Part shown: one piece after another, positions 54,262 to 64,000 of the stretch
How the letters are laid out: each line of letters opens with the position of its first letter
Numbering within the stretch: the first letter of the stretch is position 1
Assembly (NCBI RefSeq): GCF_010093595.1
Contig: NW_022985439.1
Location: 1,655,822 to 1,719,821 of the forward strand
DNA from: Mytilinidion resinicola
Taxonomy: Eukaryota; Ascomycota; Dothideomycetes; Mytilinidiales; Mytilinidiaceae
Direction of reading: 5' to 3'
DNA length: 64,000 bases
The notes under the pieces: model-generated
Databases searched by the model: none
What the model saw: only the letters and a program-made list of their open reading frames with translations
Told to the model about the DNA's origin: nothing
Position numbers and translations under genes: made by a program

Positions 54262-57200
54262 TCATACTCTATCCTCTGCAAAGTCCAACACCTCGCAATC
54301 ATCCTCGAAGAAGCCCTCTTCCCCCTCCTCGCCCTCACCCCGGCGAACACGCCGACGTCGTGTCGTGACAACAACTTGCTCCACCTCCTCTTCCCCATCC
54401 CTCAGCACGACCTTGTTCTGCACCGCTGCCGCAACCGCACCTTCATCGCCATCTCCACCTTCGCCCTCGCCTATGTCGTAAAGCTGTTGTGCAGGCGTTG
54501 AGATGCGCACGGCGTCAACTTCATCTCCAAACACCCACGCATTACCGTCATCTACGTGAAGGTTCTGCGACGATGGCTGCATGGGAGACATGGGCGGCTG
54601 GTCCCACTCACTGTAGCTGTGATGTTGATGCTCGTCCTGCGGGGCCGGCTTTGCGAACAGGAACCGTGCAACGCGACGGTCGGTGTAGAAGGGCTGGTAA
54701 GGTGGGTTTGTCTCAATCTCTGCTAGGCTGAGCGGCGCGGGTGCAGGGGATTTCTTCCCGCCTGCCACGCCTGCGATGCCACCCCTACCACGACGGTTCG
54801 GTAACGAGCGGGGAATCCACTCCCCGTGGATGTCCATATCGCGGGTGGGTTCCAGTTCGTGAGGTCTCTCCTCGTCCGGTTGCAGCAGAGCAATGACTGC
54901 GGGTGAAAACATAGAGCCACGTACAGGCATGAGGCCAAACTCGACGATTTTGCGTTTCGAGATAGCGGTTGCATTTTTGCTCTTGCCTTTGCCTGTTGCG
55001 GGGCGCATCTGGATCTTGTAAATCTGAAGAATACCACCTGCAACGAGTGCGATGGAACCGTGGCCCTTCCCTGTCAACCAGCGCACGCTACAGGGTTTGA
55101 CACCAGATTGTGAAGGTGGTAGGGTGAGCTTATTGTCGCCTGCGTGGCGGATGTTGCTTGTTGCCGCGCCAATAGACTTCCCGAGCCCAGCTGCTACTGC
55201 TTTACCGCTCTTCGCGCCGGCTGCAGGTGCCAGACCAAGGCTACTGAAGGACGGGAAGCGTGAACCGTTACTGCTCCCGCTACGAGTACGGACGGCGTTG
55301 AGGAAGGGCTTTGCTGTCCCGTTGAGAGCTTGCATAGCCGAATTGACCGCGCTAGGTCGAGCGGTAGGAGTGTTGTTGCTTTCGTCAGATTTAGTCTTAG
55401 AAGCGCCGTCTGACTTCCTGATACGGCGAGAAGGCGGCCATTGGAACGCGGACGCCGGCATAAGGAACATGTGGACGGTGCCTTTGTCGGTGATCACAGC
55501 TAAGCGATTGGCACGTGGTGTAGACCAGACGACGTCGATCACGTTTGTGACAGTCATGCGTGCAAATCGGGCGACCTGGCGGACGTGAGGGCCAGAGGAG
55601 ATCTCTCTTGATGACTTGCGAGCTTTCCGGTGATTTATACGCTTCAGATCCCAGACGTCCTGGAAGTCGCCTTTCTTGCTGACGGTCATAAGCATCAGTC
55701 CGCTGGGAGAGAAGGACATAAAACTGCATCCCAAGGCTGCTGGCAAAGTGGCCACGGGATGGAGAGCGTTTTTGTTCTTCGACTCTTCCGCCTCGACTAG
55801 CTTCTGGAGGTCTAGTATAGATATGACCGTAGACTCCGGTCTCGGTTGAGCTTGATGATGTCCGTGGGTTGGTGGAAAGTAAGGCTGCTGTGTTTGTATG
55901 AACGGATCTGTGCCATAGTTACCATTGGCGGTTCCATTCGGCTGTGCCGATTTACCCATATAGCTTTTGAAAGCCTGAATTCCCTTATCCGTAGCCCACC
56001 GTGCTCCTTTTAGGGCAACTTGAGTACCTTCTCTTGTCAGTCGATTCAGTAAGCCATCGGGCTCCGGAGCGTCGACTGCACATGTCGGCGCAGGCTGAGG
56101 TGGAACAGAGTGGTGAGCTAAGCCTGGAGGTCGTTCGTGTGACTTCGATGTCGTTGCAACACCATCGATCGGGAGGAGTGTTGTTGATGAAGGAGGCGCA
56201 ACAGCTAGCCAGCGGTCACTAAGAGAGAATAAAGGCACGCCATATTGCTCGGGGACTTGTTCTTCGTGACTGTTCACATCGGCTGCACTTGAGGAACTAG
56301 AATGTGATCCACGATCCCGGAACTGGACTGAAGTCCAAACTTTACCAATGCACCGGAATGTACCCAGGGTCTCGGTATTAACTTTAGTGTAGGGAGCGAA
56401 GACGAAGACCTCCCCGCTAGCTCCAGAAGCTAGGACGACAAATTTGCCCTTTGCGTCAACTACAAAGTCGCCTATGGGGGGTGGAGGTTGGAACATCGGA
56501 CTTTCGATTGGATCTGTTATGGGCACAGGTGGGCTTGTATACAACGTCGAGAGGTGCTTCCTCTCTTTCAAGGAATACACCTCAAGGGTGGTCCGGTAGC
56601 CTGAGATCGAGTTCACAGCAGGGTTGCCGCTATTGGACGCTGGCCTGCTGGGAGAATTCGACGAGCCGTCATGTTCGTCCGTGACAGCAACCGAGTTAGA
56701 CGCACTTCCAGCACTAACGTCGTCGACAGCCGGACCGTGAATGATGAGGACTATGAGAGGTCTTGTAGAGGCTAGTGGGTCTCTTCTTGATGCCCAGGGA
56801 AGTATCTTCGCGCCAATCACACTCCCCTTTAGACCTTCAAGTCGACCGACCAGGTCCATCCTTCCCTTCTCGACTCTGAAAACCTCAAGCCCGCCCTCGT
56901 AACCAACCAGGAGCACATTCTCAGCTATCTGCGAAGCGTCATCTCCCCCCATGCAGATAGTATCGAACCCACAAAAGTACCCATGCTCTCCTGGTATAGT
57001 GCCGTCACTAGGAGGTGGAGTCAAGCCCAGATCGAAATCAGGAAGATTATAGTAGTGAGCTTGTGGTTGATGGGGGAGAGGTGGGTTGTTCTGGAATGGA
57101 GTCCGAGCGCCGTACTGTGAGTACATGGAAGCTCGCCTATCTCTCCCGGGCGACTGCTTGGGAGAGGGCTGCAGCCGCCCGCCGAAACTAGGGTAGTGGT

Positions 57201-57628
57201 TCGGGTGGCTCAGTGGCCTCATTCCGGGTGCGGGGGGCGAGCTTGACATGCCTCCTTGTCCTGCTGGAGAATGATGGATCGGAGGTGATCCACTGATACT
57301 AATGCCGTTGGTTGGAGGTGGCTGGTTGGCAAAGAAGGGTAAGGACTTCGTCCACTCGCTCGTGTATTGTGCCGCAGTGTTTGTAGTCGTGCCCAGAGCC
57401 GACAGCAGTGGGGAAGTTGTAGCATTATAAGGAGGCTGCGCTGGGGGGGAACCGGTCGGGTATCGTGAGGGCGGGGATTTGGTTCTAGAAAGAGCAAAGT
57501 TAGTCACAGGTTGTCATGGAAAAGGGCGCTTTGTGCATAAAAGACTCATATCTCGCGAGCTGATAAGCCATCTTTGACCCGTTTTCACTGTAGGAGGTAG
57601 GACGGCTTCCGCTACGAGGGAGTGCCAT
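54262..57628 (-). CDS. BCAS3: BCAS3-like WD40 protein
   Basis: Exons 57628-57546 and 57484-54262 give 1101 residues. The first exon starts MALPRSGSRPTSYSENGSKM. The intron has a perfect CTAAC branch and TCTAG acceptor but an unusual GTCTTT donor. A disordered N-terminus is followed by WD40-type blades: YFCGFDTICMGGDD, NVLLVGYEGGLEVFRVEKG, FVVLASGASGEVFVFAPYTK. The conserved BCAS3 segment comes next: VISILDLQKL and GCSFMSFSPSGLMLMTVSKK. NRLAVITDKGTVHMFLMP follows. The C-terminal third is low-complexity. In animals BCAS3 acts with PHAF1 at autophagic membranes; the fungal role is inferred. Confidence 0.75.
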
Positions 57629-59130
57629 GATTCGCGTTCGTGCCTATACAGGAAGGACGGAAGCTAAGGGAAGGCTCGACATCTCAAAGCCAGCGTCTAC
57701 AGCTTCCGCCCATTGTGCAGCACAAGGAGAAGTGTACTCACAACTCTCGCGGGTAGATGCGTGTGACGCGCTCCCCGTACCTATCTTTTCTTCCCAGCTC
57801 ATATCTCGAAATGTGCCGGCCGCGCGACTGCAAGTGCTCCAGGGCTTTGGGGCGGTTCCGCTGCTGCTGGTAGAGATAGCCGACGTTTGAATAGGGATGG
57901 GTGAGGTCGGCAGCGTGGTCGGGCGAAGGGCTCATTCAAATGGTATTCTGGCGCTGGCGGGCTGGCACTCTTCTGCGCGCGGCTCGAGAGATAGGGAGGG
58001 TGAAGGTTGTTTGCGGTGCTTTGGGCGGGATCGGCTAGAGGGGTGAGAGGGAGGATCTCAAACAAGGCGATGCGTCACAAAGCCGATGACCGCGCCTCGT
58101 GTACGTGGATGGCTCGTGCCGGACGGGTTGGGGAGAATGCTCTAAGGACACGTTTCACGCCCGTTGCTGGTGCCTACTACTGCTACAGAGTCGCCAGCAT
58201 CGATTGCTAGACGCCAGAGACAGCGAGCGGGGCGAAGGCGGGGAGCTTTGCGTGGCTAGAGCTGGCGCTGATATATGGATGCTGGGTCGTTGGGGGCGCG
58301 GTGGAGGGGGACCACGGCGTTATCTCTGTGCAGCTTGCGGAGGGGTGGTAGAAGTGTTGGGACTCGGGTGCGGCCAGGGGGAGTGTCTAGATATCGAGTA
58401 CCGTGTTGGGGATGGAGGGGGAGGGGAGCTCATGCAGGTGGGATAGCCGGTACCGCCCCTCGGAATGCTATTTCGAGGAGACGGCAGTATAACAACAGTG
58501 GCCTGGATTCCAACGCTTATCCGGCATCTCCAACTGGACATCGATACTGTAAACTACCAGACCTCACAAGACCACGTGATGTGAGCCTCAATGCGACTAG
58601 CGCCGCGATACGCACGCTTCACGATCACCTACTGCCCGTCTTACCCGTGACCACCAGTCACGCACCACCTCTACGCGCGTGGCCGGCACGAGAGTGACCG
58701 TGAGAGCCGGTCGTAGCTATTCACGCAATGCTCAGCCACCTACAGTGCCTTGCCATCGATATCCGTACGCTTTGCTGCCACTGTCTATAGAAACCGAAGG
58801 CAGTGGATAGAATATTCCAATCTACGTACACCCTGATGACGCTGTCTGGGGTAGTCTCGCGAGTTTACTAGTAGTCTAAAACACGGAGTTTCTTTCTCAT
58901 TTGGAATGCTGTAAATACAATGAAGCTCCTCATGCAGCGGTAAACGAGTGTACGGATTTCTATGACGAGGCATTGTACGTGTGCTACTACAGGCCACAGT
59001 CCGTCTGTACCCCTGGTACGTCGTAATGTTGCTACATCTTATGCTGATCTTGTCAGCTAAATATTGTGCGAGTTGCACCTCGAAGCTCTAGCTCTAAATG
59101 CCATCCTTCAATTCAATAAATGCTTTCGTC
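57629..59130. other. Intergenic, 57.6-59.1 kb
   Basis: Upstream region of the BCAS3-like gene and downstream of the methyltransferase. GC-rich short frames in several phases, none recognised. Confidence 0.4.
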
Positions 59131-60604
59131 TCAACTCTGCAAGCGTGCAGCCAACATTGTACATACACTCCCTTCAGGCTGGTTGACCTCTTCAATCTTC
59201 AACCTTGGGTCTGCTCTGAAGAACAACTCCTGCCAGTCATCCAACGTCCTCTCATGACTCCCCAGTACTGTGAGCATCTGCATATCGAGCCTCCTGATCG
59301 ACTTCAACACCGTCTTTGGCAGATGGGGTGCAGCCTCCGGAGGTGGGATCACGCTCTCAGCAAGTACGATGCGGCCTCCTTTTTTCAATTTACCGCTTGT
59401 AAGCAGGGTCCGAAGGATCTTGATGCAGTGCTCATCGTTCCAGTCGTGGAAGATGTATCGTAGGAAATAGGCATCCACAGACTCAGCTTCAAGCCAATCG
59501 GGCTGCGGTGCGAAGAAGTTGGCGGGCTTGAAGTCCAGGCGACCTGAGGAGATGAGGCCTGACTCATTGACTTTGGCTTCAGCCAATGCTTGCTCGGACT
59601 GCCCGGGCAAGTCTTGGACAATGAGTCGGAGGGAAGGATTGGCTTCCGCGATGGCAATGCTGATGTGGCCAGAGCCACCTCCGACCTAGCGATACGCTGT
59701 CAGTTCATTATTTCAAGGACCCTACAATAACACTTTACCCTCACATATGGAAATGTTTGAGATACTCACGTCAACTACGAGTCCGTTCTCTGGAAGACTA
59801 CCCCAATCAAACCCCTTCACAACATGCTTAGCTAGAAACCCCTCACCAGCACTCCAAAACTGCATCGAACCCGCAAACTTCGCCATTCTTCCTTTCGCCT
59901 CGCCCTCGTCACTCGCATACCACTCAAACATGCCCTTGTCAGTTCCGTAGGCAAGCTGTAAGCCTGTGTGATTTGGTGCCTCAGCATCAGGCCACTTCCG
60001 CATCGCATCCGCCGTCTTTGCGGCTGCAGGAAACACTTCATCCGCGTTGTTAGCAACAAAGGCACGCGCGAGCGGGTCTTTTAGCAGCAACAAAGAAGGA
60101 GCAGTATGAGCGACATGGCCCGGCCTGGGCTCGCAAAATACACCTTGGGTCATGGCATATCGGAGAATCGTTTTGACAAATCCAACAGCCAGAGGAGGGT
60201 TAGTTTTGCTAGCGATCTGCTCGAAAGTAGCACTTCCAGACTCCGGAACGTTGGCGTAGAGCTCGAAAGAGGAGATGGCGCGCATAGCGGAGCTAGTGTG
60301 GTGCTTTTGGCGTGTCAGTCTCTTACTAGAGATTGTTAGGTACACCTACGCCTCCCCATGAACACTCGACGAGCAAATCTCTGGCTCCCAGCACGTTCTC
60401 GCTCAGAGCCTCGGAGAGGTCCAGGATTAGTTGCCGAGCTGCATGGACGTTCTTCTCCGACGGAGGCACGGGGAAGTCTGGACTGGCACCAGCGCTAATG
60501 GAGATAGGAGGGAGTTTGTGCTCCTCAAGATATGCATCAATGACCTTTGCCGACTCGAGGAGTTGCGTCGCGATTGCAGTGAGGGATTGCGACCCAGAAG
60601 CCAT
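59131..60604 (-). CDS. O-methyltransferase, SAM-dependent
   Basis: Exons 60604-60350, 60303-59770 and 59685-59131 give 447 residues. The first acceptor (CCAAAAG, 46-nt intron) is the least sure joint; the second intron (84 nt) is clear. A dimerisation/winged-helix part has SSAMRAISSFELYANVPESG, ATFEQIASKT, LRYAMTQGVFCEPRPGHVAH. The SAM-binding motif I spans the second joint: LVVDVGGGSGHIS. YIFHDWNDEHCIKIL contains the catalytic histidine typical of plant/fungal class II (COMT-like) enzymes. Such enzymes methylate hydroxyls of small secondary metabolites. Divergent from a P450, with no backbone synthase in the window. Confidence 0.85.
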
Positions 60605-61649
60605 GATGCATAGATTTCAAAGTTTTACCGAAGTTGAAAGGCTGAAGACCCAGCTCCTAGGCCAGGGAGTCGTTCAAGATAAGTACCGGAGGTAGCAGTA
60701 AGCTTAGATCTTAGTTTGGAACGGTTTCAGCTTAGGCCCAACGCAAAAGTTTCGGACCCCAATGGGCGATCGCATCGATCCAATCCAGTAATTCCGTTAG
60801 ATTTCAGGCAGCATACATTCCACCGTGTCACATAATACGGTTACAGTGTAGCCCTCTTCCGGTGAACATGGTAGGGAACAGCATTCCGCATTAGAAATGA
60901 ACCAGGGAAGCGGCTCATTGCCTTCAACTAGCTTATAAAACGTAATCACCTTGTAGAATATCTTAGAGTCTGTCTCTTGGTATTTGGCTCGATACTTTGC
61001 GACGTTGGCCACGCTGAGTCCTGCCTATCTTAGTAACACTGTTTCTGAATTGAGATTTAGCACATCCAAACCGGATCACGACTGGCTTATCTACGCAACC
61101 TGACGCAACTCCCAATTCCGGCCATTGCAGTACTTCCGAAACGCCACCTAGGTACAGTGGCTCGCCAAAAGTCCAGGCATATTTGCTCAACACCGTTGGA
61201 GGTGCTTCGGCGCATGCTAAAAGCTTTGATAAGACGTAAAGTCCCTAAGAGCTTGAATTAGAGCTATCTCCTATGCTGGACAGTCTATATGCTTGGCGCT
61301 GTTTGTGGTGCTTCAGCACGTCATCATAGATCGGGAGGAGATGAAAGGTCGGCGTGCCGAAACTTGTGTCTAAGCACTGTTCTAATACCTCTACGCTCGT
61401 ATCTTCTCCGCATTACCCCAGATTTTCAGGCGTGGCGGGATTCCAGATGCTGTCATATTTGTCTGACAGCATGCTGTGACAGGTTGGATGCTCACGTACA
61501 CACCCCCTCTATTACCTACACATAACCATATAAATATGCAATATACGTGTCGAAAGATAGACGCTTTAAATATACTAATGTCGCACAAATCCTATAACCT
61601 ATCTACACATCTCACTCTTTACACACGTTAGCGACTGCGCACCGCATAG
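60605..61649. other. Divergent region, O-methyltransferase / P450
   Basis: About 1045 bp. On the minus strand 61193-60797 contains protein-like, cysteine-bearing stretches in two frames (PLYLGGVSEVLQWPE; NAECCSLPCSPEEGYTV) without an ATG. This could be a remnant of a small secreted protein gene. Not called. Confidence 0.35.
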
Positions 61650-63293
61650 ATGATTATCATTTACCTCCACCAGTCATACACCGACCTCGCCAACACCTGT
61701 GGCCATGCTCTCTTCAACCTCGTTCTGACTAGCGTAGTAGTAGGATCATCTCTTCTAACATGGCGCCTCTGGACCTTCACTCTCCGCCCATTACTCCACC
61801 CAAACGAACCTCGCCCCTTACCCTACTGGATCCCCATAATCGGCCACGGATTCCGCTTCTTACGCGATAGCCAAGCGCTGTTCACAGCCGGCCGCGTCCA
61901 CTTCGCCAATTCCCGCGAACCCTTTGCCGTCACCGTCTTTGGTGAGACAATTTACATCCTCACCTCGCCGCGGGACGTTTCCGGCGTCTTTAAGGAGACC
62001 ACAACGCTTTCCACAGACCAGGTGAACATCAACCGCTCCTTTGGCGTCTCGGACGCTGGAACGGAGCAGATGACACGGCCAGCTTTCGTGGATGCCGTCA
62101 AGGGGGAAAGGGGGGGTTTGAAGGACTATAATTACATGTCTGAGCATATACGGCATTCGCAGCTGCTTCCTGGGCACCAGATGGATATCTTATCGCGGGA
62201 CTTCATGCAGCTGTTTGAGGTGGAGATGCGAAGTGGGACACCGGAGGGGAAGTATGTAATTGGATCGACGGGGGAAGGGGGCCGTGTTGTGTTGGTGAAG
62301 AATTGGGCGGCGCAGTCGTTGATTCGGGCGACGACGCATGCGCTGTTTGGGCATTGCTTGTTGGAGATGGAGCCCCAGCTGACGGATACGTTTCTGAGGT
62401 TCGATGATAAGTCGTGGATGGTTATTTACAACTACCCTGAGATGTTTGCTAAGGAGACGTACGAGCTGAAGGAGGAGCTGATTCAGATCTTTATGAGGTA
62501 TGTGCAGTTATCAGACAAGAAGACGGATAAGGCGTGGTGGTTCCGGGAGACGGATAAGTTGGAGGAGGAGCTGGGAATGGGGGTAAGGGATCGGGCTATC
62601 AGGACAATGCAGCAGTACTGGGTGTAAGATCACTTCGTCCATCTGCGTTGGCGAGTGACAGAACACTGACGAGAGTGATTTAGCACGAATGCAAACTCAT
62701 TCAAGATAGCGTTCTGGATGCTAGCGCACATCGTGCACTCGGACGGGCTGAAGGCAGCAGTTGTCGAGGAGGCCTCTGCCGCACTTCCTTCGCAAGATGC
62801 CGATCTGGATATTAACTACCTCCTGAACCAGTGTCCGCTGCTGGACTCTATCTGGAACGACGTCCTCCGCCTTACCGCTTCCTCATCGACGTACCGATAC
62901 ATCGTCTCCGACACGACAATTCGCGGGAAGACGTTCCGTGCCGGACGCAAGCTGCTCATCCCGCAGCGCCAGACTCTACTCGACGAGTCAGTCTTCGGCG
63001 AGACCGCGGCCACGTTTGATGCAGAACGCTTCATGCGTGACAGGAAGCTAGCCAATAGTACGAGCTTCAGACCATTCGGAGGAGGAGTATCCATGTGTTC
63101 GGGTAGGCACGTGGCGAAGAGGGAAGCATTTGCTTTTGTAGGAAGTGTGCTCACGAGATATGAGCTGAAGCTGGCCAATCCGGAGAAGGGGAAGCAAAGG
63201 TTCCCGAGGCTCAATGTGATGAATCCGAACCTAGGGCTGATGGGGCCAATGCCTGAGGACGACCTTGTGCTAAAGATCAAGCCGAGGCATTGA
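61650..63293 (+). CDS. Cytochrome P450 monooxygenase
   Basis: Exons 61650-62623 and 62684-63293 (60-nt intron, GTAAGA to TTTAG) give 527 residues. An N-terminal membrane anchor is present (ALFNLVLTSVVVGSSLLTW). PLPYWIPIIGHG is the proline-rich hinge. The heme site is FRPFGGGVSMCSGRHVAK, with the proximal cysteine in MCSG. The K-helix reads SIWNDVLRL, so the usual ExxR is DxxR. The overall look (long helices before SFKIAFWMLAHI) recalls the CYP7/CYP8-related fungal group. It is ER-bound and needs a P450 reductase. Substrate unknown; it may work with the neighbouring methyltransferase. Confidence 0.88.
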
Positions 63294-64000
63294 TATCGAA
63301 ATGATACGAGTATGTTATTGCAATGCTATGCCTAGACACTAATGGCTCCATAAGCTCCGAATTTTTCTTCAATCTATTGTTGGCAATATCGGCTGCCTAC
63401 CTACATCTCTTGTATTCCATAGAGGCCCTATTACGAGGGCAAGTGGATCAGGAGGCGAAAGAGAGGGTTAGATGTGAGCGTCTGTGGCTATCTTCCGCAA
63501 CCCATTTGCCTCTACTGCAGGAGAAACTTTCCGCTACGACCCTAACGCAGATATCGACCACCAGATTATGATTGCAAACACTTAGCTATCTATCCGAAGA
63601 AGATGCATTCGCTAGCGTCTATACTGGCTGAGAATAGATTGTGTCCCTCATTACGAGGTGACACACCCAATCACAGACCAGTGTAGAACTCTATGTCGGG
63701 TAGAGCACAACCCGCGGTGATGGATGCTGTATGTCGATGACTCTCGAGCACAAGTAGCAAGGATTGCCCTGATCGAGATGCGTGTCCGTCGATGTCCGAA
63801 CTTGGGAATCTGGTCCCCGGACCTGTGATGGAAGTCCTCAAAGTGCGGACGTGGGATATCGACAAAAAGAAATCAGAACCACTCACTCGATGAAACTACT
63901 CCGCATGCCTACTAGCACTGAGCGAAAGCTGCGCCTTGCCACGATGCAAAATGTCATGCTGCAGAGCTCACGGGCAGGATTGCCTGTTTCAAGGTTGCTC
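63294..64000. other. Right-edge intergenic stretch
   Basis: P450 3' region and beyond. A 71-codon minus-strand frame near 63671-63886 is unrecognised. No gene is supported. Confidence 0.4.

Noticed and set aside
54063..54368. A 101-codon plus-strand frame overlapping the 3' end of the BCAS3-like gene
   Set aside because: It runs antisense into coding sequence and shows no family resemblance.

Overview
This window is nuclear DNA of a filamentous ascomycete (Pezizomycotina). Most genes are split by GT-AG introns of about 45-90 nt with CTAAC/CTGAC-like branch sites. The proteins are typical of that group: a 2EXR protein, a conserved filamentous-fungal C2H2 factor, the xanthine dioxygenase XanA and a C45 acyltransferase-like enzyme. 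Housekeeping orthologues (SWP1, nudC, MSD1, PDX1, AGC1, Yta7/Abo1) anchor the reading frames. I cannot name the species. All calls come from reading the sequence and from family knowledge recalled without searches.

Layout. 0.4-3.3 kb: a divergent pair, a zinc-lacking MDR reductase and a secreted GH130-like glycosidase. 4.5-8.7 kb: a disordered basic protein, a 2EXR protein, and divergent SWP1 (oligosaccharyltransferase). 9.2-11.9 kb: a protein kinase followed, after one in-frame TGA, by a zinc-ribbon tail, then a damaged or oddly spliced BTB-like gene. 12.5-18.5 kb: an AP180/YAP1801 clathrin adaptor divergent from nudC, and the mitochondrial aspartyl-tRNA synthetase. 19.5-24.8 kb: a purine-related neighbourhood, with a PuuE-type allantoinase-like pseudogene (three point lesions), a C45 acyltransferase-like enzyme and xanthine dioxygenase. 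26-31.5 kb: a PH-domain protein and an uncharacterised Glu/Arg-rich protein. 33.5-36.3 kb: PDX1 (pyruvate dehydrogenase E3-binding protein) divergent from a mitochondrial membrane protein. 37.8-42.9 kb: the bromodomain AAA ATPase Yta7/Abo1. 43-45.5 kb: a 168-bp-period duplication, a 101-residue spliced protein and a GFA/CENP-V-type protein. 47.4-57.6 kb: a C2H2 transcription factor, the mitochondrial aspartate/glutamate carrier and a BCAS3-like protein, all on the minus strand. 59.1-63.3 kb: an O-methyltransferase divergent from a cytochrome P450.

Many genes are arranged as divergent pairs sharing 240-1050 bp promoters. Apart from the purine-related trio and the O-methyltransferase/P450 pair, neighbours look functionally unrelated, as is usual for this group. 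No convincing intact tRNA, rRNA, CRISPR array or complete transposon was seen. The most interesting signals are the freshly broken allantoinase-like gene close to xanA, the zinc-ribbon tail behind the kinase stop codon, the BTB-like gene with two competing readings, and the in-frame duplicated block at 43.04-43.33 kb.
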